From the NCBI GenBank assembly GCA_903858915.1, contig CAIOKL010000163.1:1-8124 (forward strand): a stretch of 8,124 nucleotides of DNA. Reading direction: 5' to 3'. This document shows positions 1 to 6,475 of this stretch, piece after piece. Source of the stretch: an uncultured Alphaproteobacteria bacterium (lineage in GTDB: Bacteria > Pseudomonadota > Alphaproteobacteria > Rickettsiales > UBA1997). Under the pieces are notes generated by a model. It saw only the letters and a list, made by a program, of their open reading frames with translations, ran no database searches and was not told the origin of the DNA. The translations under genes and the position numbers were made by a program. Numbering within the stretch: the stretch's first letter is position 1; every line of letters begins with the position of its first letter.

Positions 1-2162
1 ACATTGCCTTTCGATTTACTCATTTTAGTTTTGTCGGAAGCCAAGCACCAACCCGAAATCATCAAATTTTTCCACGGAATCGAAATTTCGCTATTAAAAT
101 TTTCTTGCAATTGCGTTGAACCATCAGCGTTTTTTTCAAAGTTTCCGTCGGTATTTTTGACCGGATTCAAACTATGCAAATAGGCTTTGGTGATGGTATA
201 ATACGCCCAAGTGCGAATGATTTCGTGAGCCTGCGGACGCATATCGGCGGGGAATAATTTTTCGTGACGCTCTTTGTCAAAATAAATTTCATCGGAGATG
301 CCTTTACTCGAAAGCTGTGGCGAAATTGACGAAGTCGCCCAAGTGTCCATGATATCGGTTTCGGGATATAAAAACCATAATTTACCTTTTAAATCCTTAA
401 CAATTTTTTGATTAAAATCATGCTCATTAATCCGATAATTTTTATCAGTATAAAATATTTTTTTTGCAGATTCTATTTCGCTATTATCAACCAAAGTAAA
501 GCCCAAAGGAATATCAATTTCTGGATCAACTGGAAGTTGTGAGATATTCGCAGTAATTGATTTACTTGCTAAATGAGGATCATATGAATACTCTTCTCCC
601 CATTTAACTTGGATAGAATCTTTGGGGTTAAAACTTTTTAAATCCCAAATCGGAAATTTCACTCCGAAAAATCTTTGGCGACTAATGCACCAATCCCATG
701 AAAGCCCGTCAATCCATTGTTCAATGCGGACGCGCATATATTCAGGATACCAATTACACTCACTCGCCTTTCGCTTTAATTGCTCTTTTTTATCAAGAAT
801 TTTAATGAACCATTGCGGTTTACTAATAATTTCAATCGGCACGCCTGAACGCTCGGCACATTTTACGGGACGAGTGATTTTTTGTGATTTAATTAAGACT
901 GAAGATTGATTTTGCGGATTAGAATTTAAATCAGAACTCGGTTTTAAACTACCACCAAAATCGCTTGGCGATTTTGACTCCCCCTCGGGGGGGGAGTTGT
1001 AGATCGGAGAGTTTGATAATAATTCAACAATTATTTTTTTAGCTTCTTTGATTTTTTGATTAACAATTTTTTGATAATTTTCTATAAAAATTTTTGGATT
1101 TAAAATTGATTTTTTTTCAATTAAAAAACTAGCACTGAACTCACTCATTATAGCGTAACCTTCAAATAGTTTTTTATATTCTAAATTTTCATCAATATTA
1201 ATTAAATTTTTCATCGATCCATCAGAATCAATAATTTCACGCTGATCCAAGCCAAATTTTCGCCACCATTTTAAATCAGTCTCATCGCCGAAAGTGCAAC
1301 ACATTACAACTCCCGTGCCTTTATCAATTTGCACCGAATTATCGGCGATAATTGGCACTTTGACGCCAAAAATTGGCGTGATGGCGAAAGAGCCGGTCGC
1401 GCCCTCGCCTTCTTGGTTCAAAGGCTGGTGGATTAAATTTTTATAGCGTTCATCAGCCCCGTTAATCATGACCGCAACGCAAGCCGGCAAAAGCTCGGGG
1501 CGCGTTGTCATAATTTCGAGTGGAGAATTTTCGCCATCAATTGCAAAATTTATAAAAAACATTTCGCCTTCGACTTCTTTATCGATAATATCGGCTTGAG
1601 CTAGAGCCGTGCGGTCAGAAATGTCCCAAAAAACTGGTTGATTTTGTTTTTCGACCAAACCTTTATGAAATAAATCGACAAAAGAAGCTTGTGAAATTTT
1701 TTGCGATTCGGGCGAAATTGTTTGATATTTTTGTTCCCAATCGACCGATAAAGCGATTTCGTTAAATAAAATTTCAAATTCTTTTTCGGCTTCTTCAACT
1801 ACTTCGCGACATTTGGTAACAAACGAACCACGGCCATTTTCATTTTCGTAAATTCCGGCTTTTTTGCCAATAATTTTTTCAACCAAGCGCTCGGTCGGCA
1901 AACCATTATCGTCGAAACCCATTGGATAAAAAACATCTTTGCCACTCATGCGATTGTAGCGCGCCACGAAATCGGCTTGCGTGTAAGAAAAAACATGCCC
2001 CATATGTAAAAGCCCTGAGACTGTAGGTGGCGGAGTGTCGATTACAAAAGTTTGATTTTTTGGCAAATCATTTTTCCATTGATAAATTTTTTCTTTTTGC
2101 CATTCATTGCGCCATTTATTTTCAATAATTTTGGCGTCATATTTGTCGGGTAATTTTGACAT
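1..2162 (-). CDS. valS: Valyl-tRNA synthetase, archaeal/Rickettsia type, C-terminus cut by window edge
   Basis: Class I aminoacyl-tRNA synthetase that charges tRNA-Val in the cytoplasm. The frame is open from the ATG at 2160-2162 to the left edge: 720 full codons, no stop. Visible landmarks: PPPTVSG then the HIGH variant HMGH at residues 53-56; the block GFDDNGLPTERL shortly after, which marks the archaeal-type ValS known from Rickettsia rather than the common bacterial form; the editing-domain TTRPE motif at 219-223; WCISRQRFFGV at 491-501; and KMSKS at 713-717, right at the edge. The anticodon-binding domain lies outside the window. KMSKS is about 160 residues later than in E. coli ValS (about 554), so the protein carries lineage-specific inserts, including residues about 384-421 with a palindromic element, and extra sequence between residues 506 and 713. 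The start overlaps the bamB stop by one base (TAATG), which suggests translational coupling. All visible catalytic motifs are intact, so I do not call it a pseudogene. Confidence 0.95.
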   Translation of the reverse strand, partial: MSKLPDKYDAKIIENKWRNEWQKEKIYQWKNDLPKNQTFVIDTPPPTVSGLLHMGHVFSYTQADFVARYNRMSGKDVFYPMGFDDNGLPTERLVEKIIGKKAGIYENENGRGSFVTKCREVVEEAEKEFEILFNEIALSVDWEQKYQTISPESQKISQASFVDLFHKGLVEKQNQPVFWDISDRTALAQADIIDKEVEGEMFFINFAIDGENSPLEIMTTRPELLPACVAVMINGADERYKNLIHQPLNQEGEGATGSFAITPIFGVKVPIIADNSVQIDKGTGVVMCCTFGDETDLKWWRKFGLDQREIIDSDGSMKNLINIDENLEYKKLFEGYAIMSEFSASFLIEKKSILNPKIFIENYQKIVNQKIKEAKKIIVELLSNSPIYNSPPEGESKSPSDFGGSLKPSSDLNSNPQNQSSVLIKSQKITRPVKCAERSGVPIEIISKPQWFIKILDKKEQLKRKASECNWYPEYMRVRIEQWIDGLSWDWCISRQRFFGVKFPIWDLKSFNPKDSIQVKWGEEYSYDPHLASKSITANISQLPVDPEIDIPLGFTLVDNSEIESAKKIFYTDKNYRINEHDFNQKIVKDLKGKLWFLYPETDIMDTWATSSISPQLSSKGISDEIYFDKERHEKLFPADMRPQAHEIIRTWAYYTITKAYLHSLNPVKNTDGNFEKNADGSTQLQENFNSEISIPWKNLMISGWCLASDKTKMSKSKGN
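956..997. repeat. Tandem double stem-loop (palindromic element) in frame inside valS
   Basis: Two adjacent inverted repeats are visible. The first has 9-base perfect arms (956-964 and 968-976, CAAAATCGC/GCGATTTTG) around a 3-base loop. The second directly follows, with 8-base arms (977-984 ACTCCCCC and 990-997 GGGGGAGT) around a 5-base loop. The second is a G/C block in a very A/T-rich genome. In the valS frame the pair encodes about residues 389-403, and the reading frame stays open. This resembles the behaviour of Rickettsia palindromic elements, which insert in frame in protein genes; whether it belongs to one of those families cannot be told from one copy. Confidence 0.8.
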
Positions 2163-3565
2163 TATTCAAGCTCGATTAACTTAGTTTTATAACGGTTCAT
2201 GCCGTAGAAATACATTTTATTTTCAATAATAATTGGCACATGTAAAACTTTTTTATTTAATGAAAAAGTTTTTTCAATTTTGCCGTCAAAAGGCGAAATA
2301 ATAAACAATTCGCCATCCTCGCGCGAAGCGATTAATTTGTCTCCCGCCATAATAATGCCAATATAATTAAATTTGGTAGCAATTTTTTTAGGATTTTTAA
2401 AATCGGGCAATTGAATAATCCACTTTATTCCGCCGGTTTTTTTATAAACCGCCAATAATTTATTGTCGCTATTAATTACATATAAAAAGTCTCCCGCAAG
2501 CCAAAAATCAACGATCGAAGCAATTGATTTTTTCCAAATATCTTCGCCAGTTTTTAATGAAATAGCCTTCATCAAACCGCCATTTCCAATAGCGTAAACT
2601 ACATTATTTTTAACCAATGGCGTGGCGTCGATATCGTTAAGAAAAAAATCGGAATTATGCGCTTGATTTGAATTTAAATCTTGCGACCACAAGCTTTCGC
2701 CGGTTTTTTTATTAATTGCGTAAACTTCGCCCGAAGAATATGAAACGATTAAAACATCGTTGTAAACTAGAGGCTGAGCGCTTCCAAAAATCGCCAAAGA
2801 TTTCGAAATTCCGTAATGAATCCATTTAATTTCGCCATTTTCAACATTTAGCGCAAAAGTTTTATTGTCGCTCGAGGAAATATAAACCGATTCTCCATCG
2901 CAAATTGGCGTTGAATTAAAAACCACCGATAAATCTTTTTGCCACAAAATATCACCACTATTTTGATCCAAGGCCTTGACTTGATTGACTCCAGCCACCG
3001 CAAATAATTTATCATCACACGCTCCCAAATGCGCAACTTTGTAATTTTTTAACCACAATTTTTCAAAAACTCTTTTATGCCACAATAATTTTTTTGATTG
3101 AAGTGCGAAGGCGCTTACATCGCCCGAACTATCGATATTAAATATTTTTTGATTCAAAATTATTGGCGAATAAACAAAACTTTTGGCAAAATCTTCATAG
3201 TAAAAAATATTTTTATACCAAGTGCGCCTAAGGTTTATCTCGTTTCTTTTGTTAAAAAACCATCCGCTTTCTTTATAAGAAAAATTCTTAGAAATATTTT
3301 CAATTTGCTGATTAGTTTTGCTTGAAGAGCCAAGCCAAACTTGATTTATTTGCGCTTTTGGCAATTGAATTGGAGTATCACTTAAGGAATCGTCAACTTT
3401 TATATCGCTTACAAAATCAAGAGCCGGAAGCGCTTTACTTTTATCGTATTTTTTTTCAGAATTGCAATTTACGGAGAATAATAAAGATAATATCACCAAT
3501 AATTTTTTATCGAAAATATTGGTGATATTTAAAAATTTTAAAAAATTTGAGTTTTTTGGTGACAT
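2162..3565 (-). CDS. bamB: BamB-like outer-membrane assembly protein, PQQ-like beta-propeller
   Basis: A 467-residue exported beta-propeller protein. BamB is the scaffold subunit of the BAM complex, which folds outer-membrane proteins; it sits in the periplasm, usually lipid-anchored. The N-terminus has a basic stretch and a hydrophobic core (about 22-32) ending SVNC, with Cys34 as the only lipidation candidate; the lipobox is poor (Asn at -1, Ser at -3), so a lipoprotein anchor is uncertain. PQQ-like blade motifs (A-hydrophobic...TGE.LW) recur at about 149-166, 198-212, 238-252, 283-297, 334-348, 372-386 and 422-436, each except the last with the docking Trp, which fits a seven- or eight-bladed propeller. 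Length is somewhat above E. coli BamB (392), mostly from an extended N-terminus at 35-110. It follows the TPR gene by 18 bases, as in the yfgM-bamB pair of E. coli, and overlaps valS by one base. No internal Met offers a better start before the signal. Confidence 0.85.
   Translation of the reverse strand: MSPKNSNFLKFLNITNIFDKKLLVILSLLFSVNCNSEKKYDKSKALPALDFVSDIKVDDSLSDTPIQLPKAQINQVWLGSSSKTNQQIENISKNFSYKESGWFFNKRNEINLRRTWYKNIFYYEDFAKSFVYSPIILNQKIFNIDSSGDVSAFALQSKKLLWHKRVFEKLWLKNYKVAHLGACDDKLFAVAGVNQVKALDQNSGDILWQKDLSVVFNSTPICDGESVYISSSDNKTFALNVENGEIKWIHYGISKSLAIFGSAQPLVYNDVLIVSYSSGEVYAINKKTGESLWSQDLNSNQAHNSDFFLNDIDATPLVKNNVVYAIGNGGLMKAISLKTGEDIWKKSIASIVDFWLAGDFLYVINSDNKLLAVYKKTGGIKWIIQLPDFKNPKKIATKFNYIGIIMAGDKLIASREDGELFIISPFDGKIEKTFSLNKKVLHVPIIIENKMYFYGMNRYKTKLIELE
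3489..3529. repeat. Perfect 13-base inverted repeat in the 5' coding part of bamB
   Basis: Left arm 3489-3501 (AATATCACCAATA) and right arm 3517-3529 (TATTGGTGATATT) are exact reverse complements around a 15-base loop. The loop itself can add T/A pairs (3505-3508 with 3513-3516). In the bamB message the hairpin covers codons 13-26, beginning about 37 bases after the A of the start codon. No T-run follows on the minus strand, so it is not an obvious intrinsic terminator. Confidence 0.75.
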
Positions 3566-3583
3566 AATTTTTTAAAAATTAGG

Positions 3584-4279
3584 CTATGAATTTTTTGGTT
3601 CGTAGCCTTTTTGAATAACAATTTTCATAGCGTCGGAGGCGCGATTTTTAAGATTATCTTTGACATCCGGATTTTTAGAAATCATCTCAAAAATTTGGTA
3701 AGCTTTTTCAAGATTATTTTTATTCATTTCCAAATAAGCTCTTTGTTCGGCAATGTAATAACGCAAAATTTTTGAATTATTTTCAATCGCTAGAATTTTT
3801 TCAGATAAATCACTTTTATTAATCGCATCTTCATCATTCATCAAGGTTCTGACCATCAATAAACCCGCCAATTCTTTGATATAACTATCGCAAAAACGAC
3901 ATTTATTTACTTCAGAATAAACATTAATTGCCTCGTTTTTTTTGCCTTCTTCGAGCAAAATTACGGCATAACGCAATGAAGCCAAAGACTTCACGCCGTT
4001 AGGCGCAGAAGGTGAATCGTAAATTTTTTTAAGATTTTGTTTGGCTTTTTCAACATCACCAACTTGTTGATCAATCATTGATTGATGAAGTATTTCAGAA
4101 TATTTTTCTTGTTGGGTTTTTTTGTTAATTTTATAAGCGGTAAAAGCGATGGAAGCTGAAATTGCGCAACCTAAAATTACTAATAAGATTCTTTTATTTT
4201 TTCTGAAAATTTTAGCGATATTTTCGTTTCTAACTTCTAAATTCGCTTGTTTCAAAATATGTTTAATGTCGCTAGACAT
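3584..4279 (-). CDS. Membrane-anchored TPR protein (YfgM-like, BamB neighbour)
   Basis: A 231-residue protein with a short cytoplasmic N-terminus (about 1-30, ending in a basic stretch), one membrane segment at about 31-49, then an all-helical region consistent with tetratricopeptide repeats (for example about 73-87, 104-124, 175-200). This is the architecture of YfgM-type proteins, ancillary SecYEG-associated factors that bind periplasmic chaperones and clients; the same gene precedes bamB in many proteobacteria, including E. coli. Start at 4279 is supported by a strong Shine-Dalgarno AAGGAG four bases upstream, the clearest ribosome binding site in the window. A CxxC pair (Cys127, Cys130) lies between helices and could form a disulfide or bind metal if periplasmic; I do not know it to be a family trait. 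Gaps are 19 bases from folD and 18 to bamB. The family call rests on topology and context; TPR sequence identity is weak. Confidence 0.75.
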   Translation of the reverse strand: MSSDIKHILKQANLEVRNENIAKIFRKNKRILLVILGCAISASIAFTAYKINKKTQQEKYSEILHQSMIDQQVGDVEKAKQNLKKIYDSPSAPNGVKSLASLRYAVILLEEGKKNEAINVYSEVNKCRFCDSYIKELAGLLMVRTLMNDEDAINKSDLSEKILAIENNSKILRYYIAEQRAYLEMNKNNLEKAYQIFEMISKNPDVKDNLKNRASDAMKIVIQKGYEPKNS

Positions 4280-4283
4280 AATA

Positions 4284-4290
4284 CTCCTTA
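4284..4290 (-). promoter_or_regulatory. Strong Shine-Dalgarno for the TPR protein gene
   Basis: Read on the minus strand the site is TAAGGAG, with four bases before the ATG at 4279. It lies wholly in the 19-base gap after the folD stop. None of the other seven starts in the window has a comparable site, so it fixes this start and suggests the TPR-bamB pair is translated more strongly or more independently than its neighbours. Confidence 0.75.
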
Positions 4291-4298
4291 ATGAAAAA

Positions 4299-5189
4299 TT
4301 AATTTTTTAAAACCAACTTTAGACAGCAATCTAAAGTATTTTGTAACAAATATGCAATAGTCATCGGACCAACTCCCCCCGGAACCGGAGTGATTGCCGA
4401 CACAACATTTTTAACCTCTTCAAAATCAACATCTCCAACAATTTTATGTTTGCCATTTTCGGAAGCGACTCTGTTGATGCCGATATCAATAATTACCGCG
4501 TCATTTTTTACCATGTCTTTGGTAATTAAATTCGGCACTCCCGCGCCAGAAAAAATAACATCGGCTTGCAAACATTCCGATTTTAAATCTTTAGTGCTTC
4601 GATTGGCGACCGTAACGGTACAACTTTCGAGCATTAAAAGACGCGTCAGAGGTCTTCCTACAATGTTAGAAGAGCCAATCACTAAAACTTTCAATCCGGC
4701 TAAATTATCACCTTTTACGAACTTTAAAAGATGAATACAACCCATTGGGGTGCATGGAACTATTGCCTTATCAATTCCGTCAACTTCACCGATGGAAAGC
4801 TTTCCAACATTGATAACATTAAAGCCGTCAACATCTTTCATGTAATTTATTTTATGAATGACTTTTTTAGCATCGATATGTTTCGGCAAAGGCAATTGCA
4901 CCAATATTCCGTGAACATTTTTATCGTTATTTAATTCTTCAATTTTCGAAATCAAATCCGCTTCGGATATATCAGCCGAAAGCTTAAATTGAATCGAATT
5001 CATGCCCACTGAGTGCGCCGATTTTTCTTTATTGCCAACATAAATTTCGCTAGCCGGATCATTGCCGACCATAATAACCGCGAGGGTTGGCGTTATATTA
5101 AATTTCTTCTTAATATCATCAACGCGAAGTGTAATATTTTTGTGCATTGACAGTGCTATTTCTTTGCCATTAATAATTTGTGCTGACAT
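4299..5189 (-). CDS. folD: Bifunctional methylenetetrahydrofolate dehydrogenase/cyclohydrolase
   Basis: A 296-residue cytosolic enzyme that interconverts 5,10-methylene-, methenyl- and 10-formyl-tetrahydrofolate with NADP, feeding purine and formyl-Met-tRNA synthesis. The family landmarks are all present: the YVxxKxK active-site stretch with Tyr50 and Lys54, GILVQLPLP at 94-102, KDVDGF at 118-123, PCTPMG at 145-150, the dinucleotide-binding loop GSSNIVGRP at 172-180, DIGIN at 235-239, GDVDF at 252-256 and TPVPGGVGPMT at 267-277. Length is normal for FolD (about 280-300). No good Shine-Dalgarno precedes the ATG at 5189. It is the first gene after a 121-base spacer and is followed after 19 bases by the TPR gene, so it may head the folD-TPR-bamB-valS transcript. 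Nothing in the enzyme looks degraded. Confidence 0.97.
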   Translation of the reverse strand: MSAQIINGKEIALSMHKNITLRVDDIKKKFNITPTLAVIMVGNDPASEIYVGNKEKSAHSVGMNSIQFKLSADISEADLISKIEELNNDKNVHGILVQLPLPKHIDAKKVIHKINYMKDVDGFNVINVGKLSIGEVDGIDKAIVPCTPMGCIHLLKFVKGDNLAGLKVLVIGSSNIVGRPLTRLLMLESCTVTVANRSTKDLKSECLQADVIFSGAGVPNLITKDMVKNDAVIIDIGINRVASENGKHKIVGDVDFEEVKNVVSAITPVPGGVGPMTIAYLLQNTLDCCLKLVLKN

Positions 5190-5310
5190 TAAAAAAAAGT
5201 TTGAAATTCATTTATATTTTTAAAAAATTAATAGCGCTTATGATTTTATTTTTTTTGATTAAATCAAGTACTAATTTATTTTTTTATTAAAAAAACTAAA
5301 AAAGTCATGA
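5190..5310 (-). promoter_or_regulatory. Spacer between ABC ATPase gene and folD; possible folD promoter
   Basis: This 121-base, very A/T-rich gap is by far the longest between minus-strand genes, which makes it the best place for an independent promoter for folD and the genes after it. A weak candidate on the minus strand is TTGATT (5262-5267) followed after 18 bases by TCATAA (5238-5243). The -35 candidate lies in a small perfect dyad, TTGATT-A-AATCAA at 5255-5267. A purely A/T 7-base dyad (5279-5285 with 5289-5295) lies just after the ABC gene stop; it lacks G/C and is not a convincing terminator. In this base composition such matches are expected by chance. Confidence 0.25.
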
Positions 5311-6021
5311 TTATATATTAATTTCACTCAGGAAAGCGTGATCAAGATTATCTTTTGCGTGTTTTTGCTTCAATTCATTTGGGGTTCCGACAAAACGGAT
5401 TTTTGAGTTGTGAAGCACCGCAATATTATCGCAAATTTCATCCATATCGGATAAAATATGTGAACTAAAAAAAATTGTTTTGCCTTTATTTTTATAAGCA
5501 ATTAATTCTCTTTTTAGAAAAATTCTGGCTTGCGGATCAAGTCCTGACATAGGTTCATCAAGAATAACCAAATCGGCATTTGATAAAAAAACCGCCATTA
5601 AACCAAGTTTTTGAGTCATGCCTTTGGAATATTTGCTAATTTTTTGCGACAAAACTTCGTAATTAAGTTCAAGATTTTTACAAATTTCGTAAGCTTCGAT
5701 TTCATTAAATTTAATTTTATAAAAACCCAACACAAAGTTTAAAAATTCAAGTCCAGTTTGATGAACCGATGGCTGAAATTTTTCAGGAAGATAGCAAACT
5801 TTTTTACGCGCTTCGGGCAGAACTCTAGAAACTCCGTAAATTTCAATTTCGCCGTGATCTTGATCAAGTAGATCTAAAATTATTTTTATTAAAGTGGTTT
5901 TTCCTTGACCATTTAAGCCAATAAAACCGAAAATTTCATTGTTCTGAACTTCAAAATTTATGTCGTCGAGAACGGTTTTAGAAAATTTTTTTGAAATTTG
6001 TGAAATTTTTAAGGGAAGCAT
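5311..6021 (-). CDS. ABC transporter ATP-binding subunit, ABC-2/CcmA-like
   Basis: A 236-residue cytoplasmic ATPase subunit of an ABC transporter. Walker A is GLNGQGKTT (35-43), with Gln in place of the common Ala; the signature is YSKGMTQKLG (131-140), the form common in ABC-2 type exporters; Walker B is LVILDEP (151-157); the D-loop is SGLD (159-162); the switch His is His188. The ATPase core is complete and of normal length for the stand-alone NatA/CcmA-like group. No permease gene lies beside it: the upstream neighbour is aroQ (12-base gap) and downstream is a spacer and then folD, so its membrane partner and substrate are unknown. Export or membrane-protein maintenance is the usual role of the group, but nothing here shows the cargo. 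No clear Shine-Dalgarno precedes the ATG. Confidence 0.9.
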   Translation of the reverse strand: MLPLKISQISKKFSKTVLDDINFEVQNNEIFGFIGLNGQGKTTLIKIILDLLDQDHGEIEIYGVSRVLPEARKKVCYLPEKFQPSVHQTGLEFLNFVLGFYKIKFNEIEAYEICKNLELNYEVLSQKISKYSKGMTQKLGLMAVFLSNADLVILDEPMSGLDPQARIFLKRELIAYKNKGKTIFFSSHILSDMDEICDNIAVLHNSKIRFVGTPNELKQKHAKDNLDHAFLSEINI

Positions 6022-6033
6022 TTTTAAAAAAAT

Positions 6034-6468
6034 TTATTTAATCATATTATTTATTGCAAAAAGAGCGATGGTGTAACCGTGCGCGCCAAGACCAGAAATC
6101 ACCCCATCGACCACAGGACTCATAAAAGAATGTTGTCGAAAATCTTCTCTTTTAAATATATTGGAAATATGTAATTCGATTTTTGGACCAGTGAAAATCT
6201 CAAGAGCATCGCGAATCGCAACTGAACTGTGCGTATACGCCGCGCAATTTATAATAATTCCGTTAAAATGTTCAACGGCACTTTGAATGGCATCAATAAT
6301 TTCGCCTTCGTGATTAGTTTGCACAAAGTTAACTTCAACCTCAATTTGCTTAGCAACTTCTTGACAATCCGAGGCAATTTTGTCGAGCTTTAAATCACCA
6401 TAAATTGCTTTGTTTCTAAGGTGTAAAAGGTTTAAATTTGGACCGTTAATAATCAAAATTCTTTTCAT
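6034..6468 (-). CDS. aroQ: 3-dehydroquinate dehydratase, type II
   Basis: A 144-residue cytosolic enzyme that converts 3-dehydroquinate to 3-dehydroshikimate in the shikimate pathway; type II enzymes are dodecamers of about 145-residue subunits, so the length is full. Visible motifs: NGPNLNLL at 8-15, Arg18 and catalytic Tyr23 in the lid region (AIYG), Asn74, the YTHSSVAIRDAL stretch with His80, then ELHISNIFKREDFR with catalytic His100, Ser102, Arg107 and Arg111. The lid loop departs from the usual GxREPxxYG (here HLRNKAIYG) and the usual Pro after the active-site Asn is Cys75, but the catalytic pair Tyr23/His100 is kept. The start is 7 bases after the pssA stop and the gene is 12 bases before the ABC gene. 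Its presence implies chorismate synthesis at least in part, which Rickettsia and Anaplasma are known to lack. Confidence 0.95.
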   Translation of the reverse strand: MKRILIINGPNLNLLHLRNKAIYGDLKLDKIASDCQEVAKQIEVEVNFVQTNHEGEIIDAIQSAVEHFNGIIINCAAYTHSSVAIRDALEIFTGPKIELHISNIFKREDFRQHSFMSPVVDGVISGLGAHGYTIALFAINNMIK

Positions 6469-6475
6469 AATTTAT

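Noticed and set aside
622..909. Plus-strand open frame of 95 codons within valS
   Set aside because: It lies opposite a well-conserved part of valS, matches no family I know, and reads as an antisense shadow.
1363..1379. 7-base inverted repeat ACGCCAA/TTGGCGT in valS
   Set aside because: It encodes the conserved editing-domain stretch around IFGVKVP and is short; codon choice explains it well enough.
1601..1798. Minus-strand 65-codon frame within valS
   Set aside because: It is a different frame of the same strand as valS, where the valS frame gives conserved synthetase sequence; its peptide is low-complexity Lys/Asn/Phe.
1..2162. valS as a decayed pseudogene, given its length and odd inserts
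   Set aside because: 720 codons are open and every visible catalytic and editing motif is present, so decay is not supported.
3098..3525. Two overlapping plus-strand frames opposite bamB
   Set aside because: Both are antisense to the bamB coding region and show no motif; the bamB frame explains the sequence.
4390..4934. Two plus-strand frames opposite folD
   Set aside because: They are the reverse-strand reading of highly conserved folD motifs, with no protein features of their own.
5279..5295. T7-ATT-A7 dyad after the ABC gene as an intrinsic terminator
   Set aside because: The stem has no G/C pair and the composition makes such runs common; it would be too weak to call.
5602..5631. Degenerate ABC signature YSKGM in place of LSGGQ as a sign of inactivity
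   Set aside because: This form is common in working ABC-2/CcmA-type ATPases, and Walker A, Walker B and the switch His are intact.
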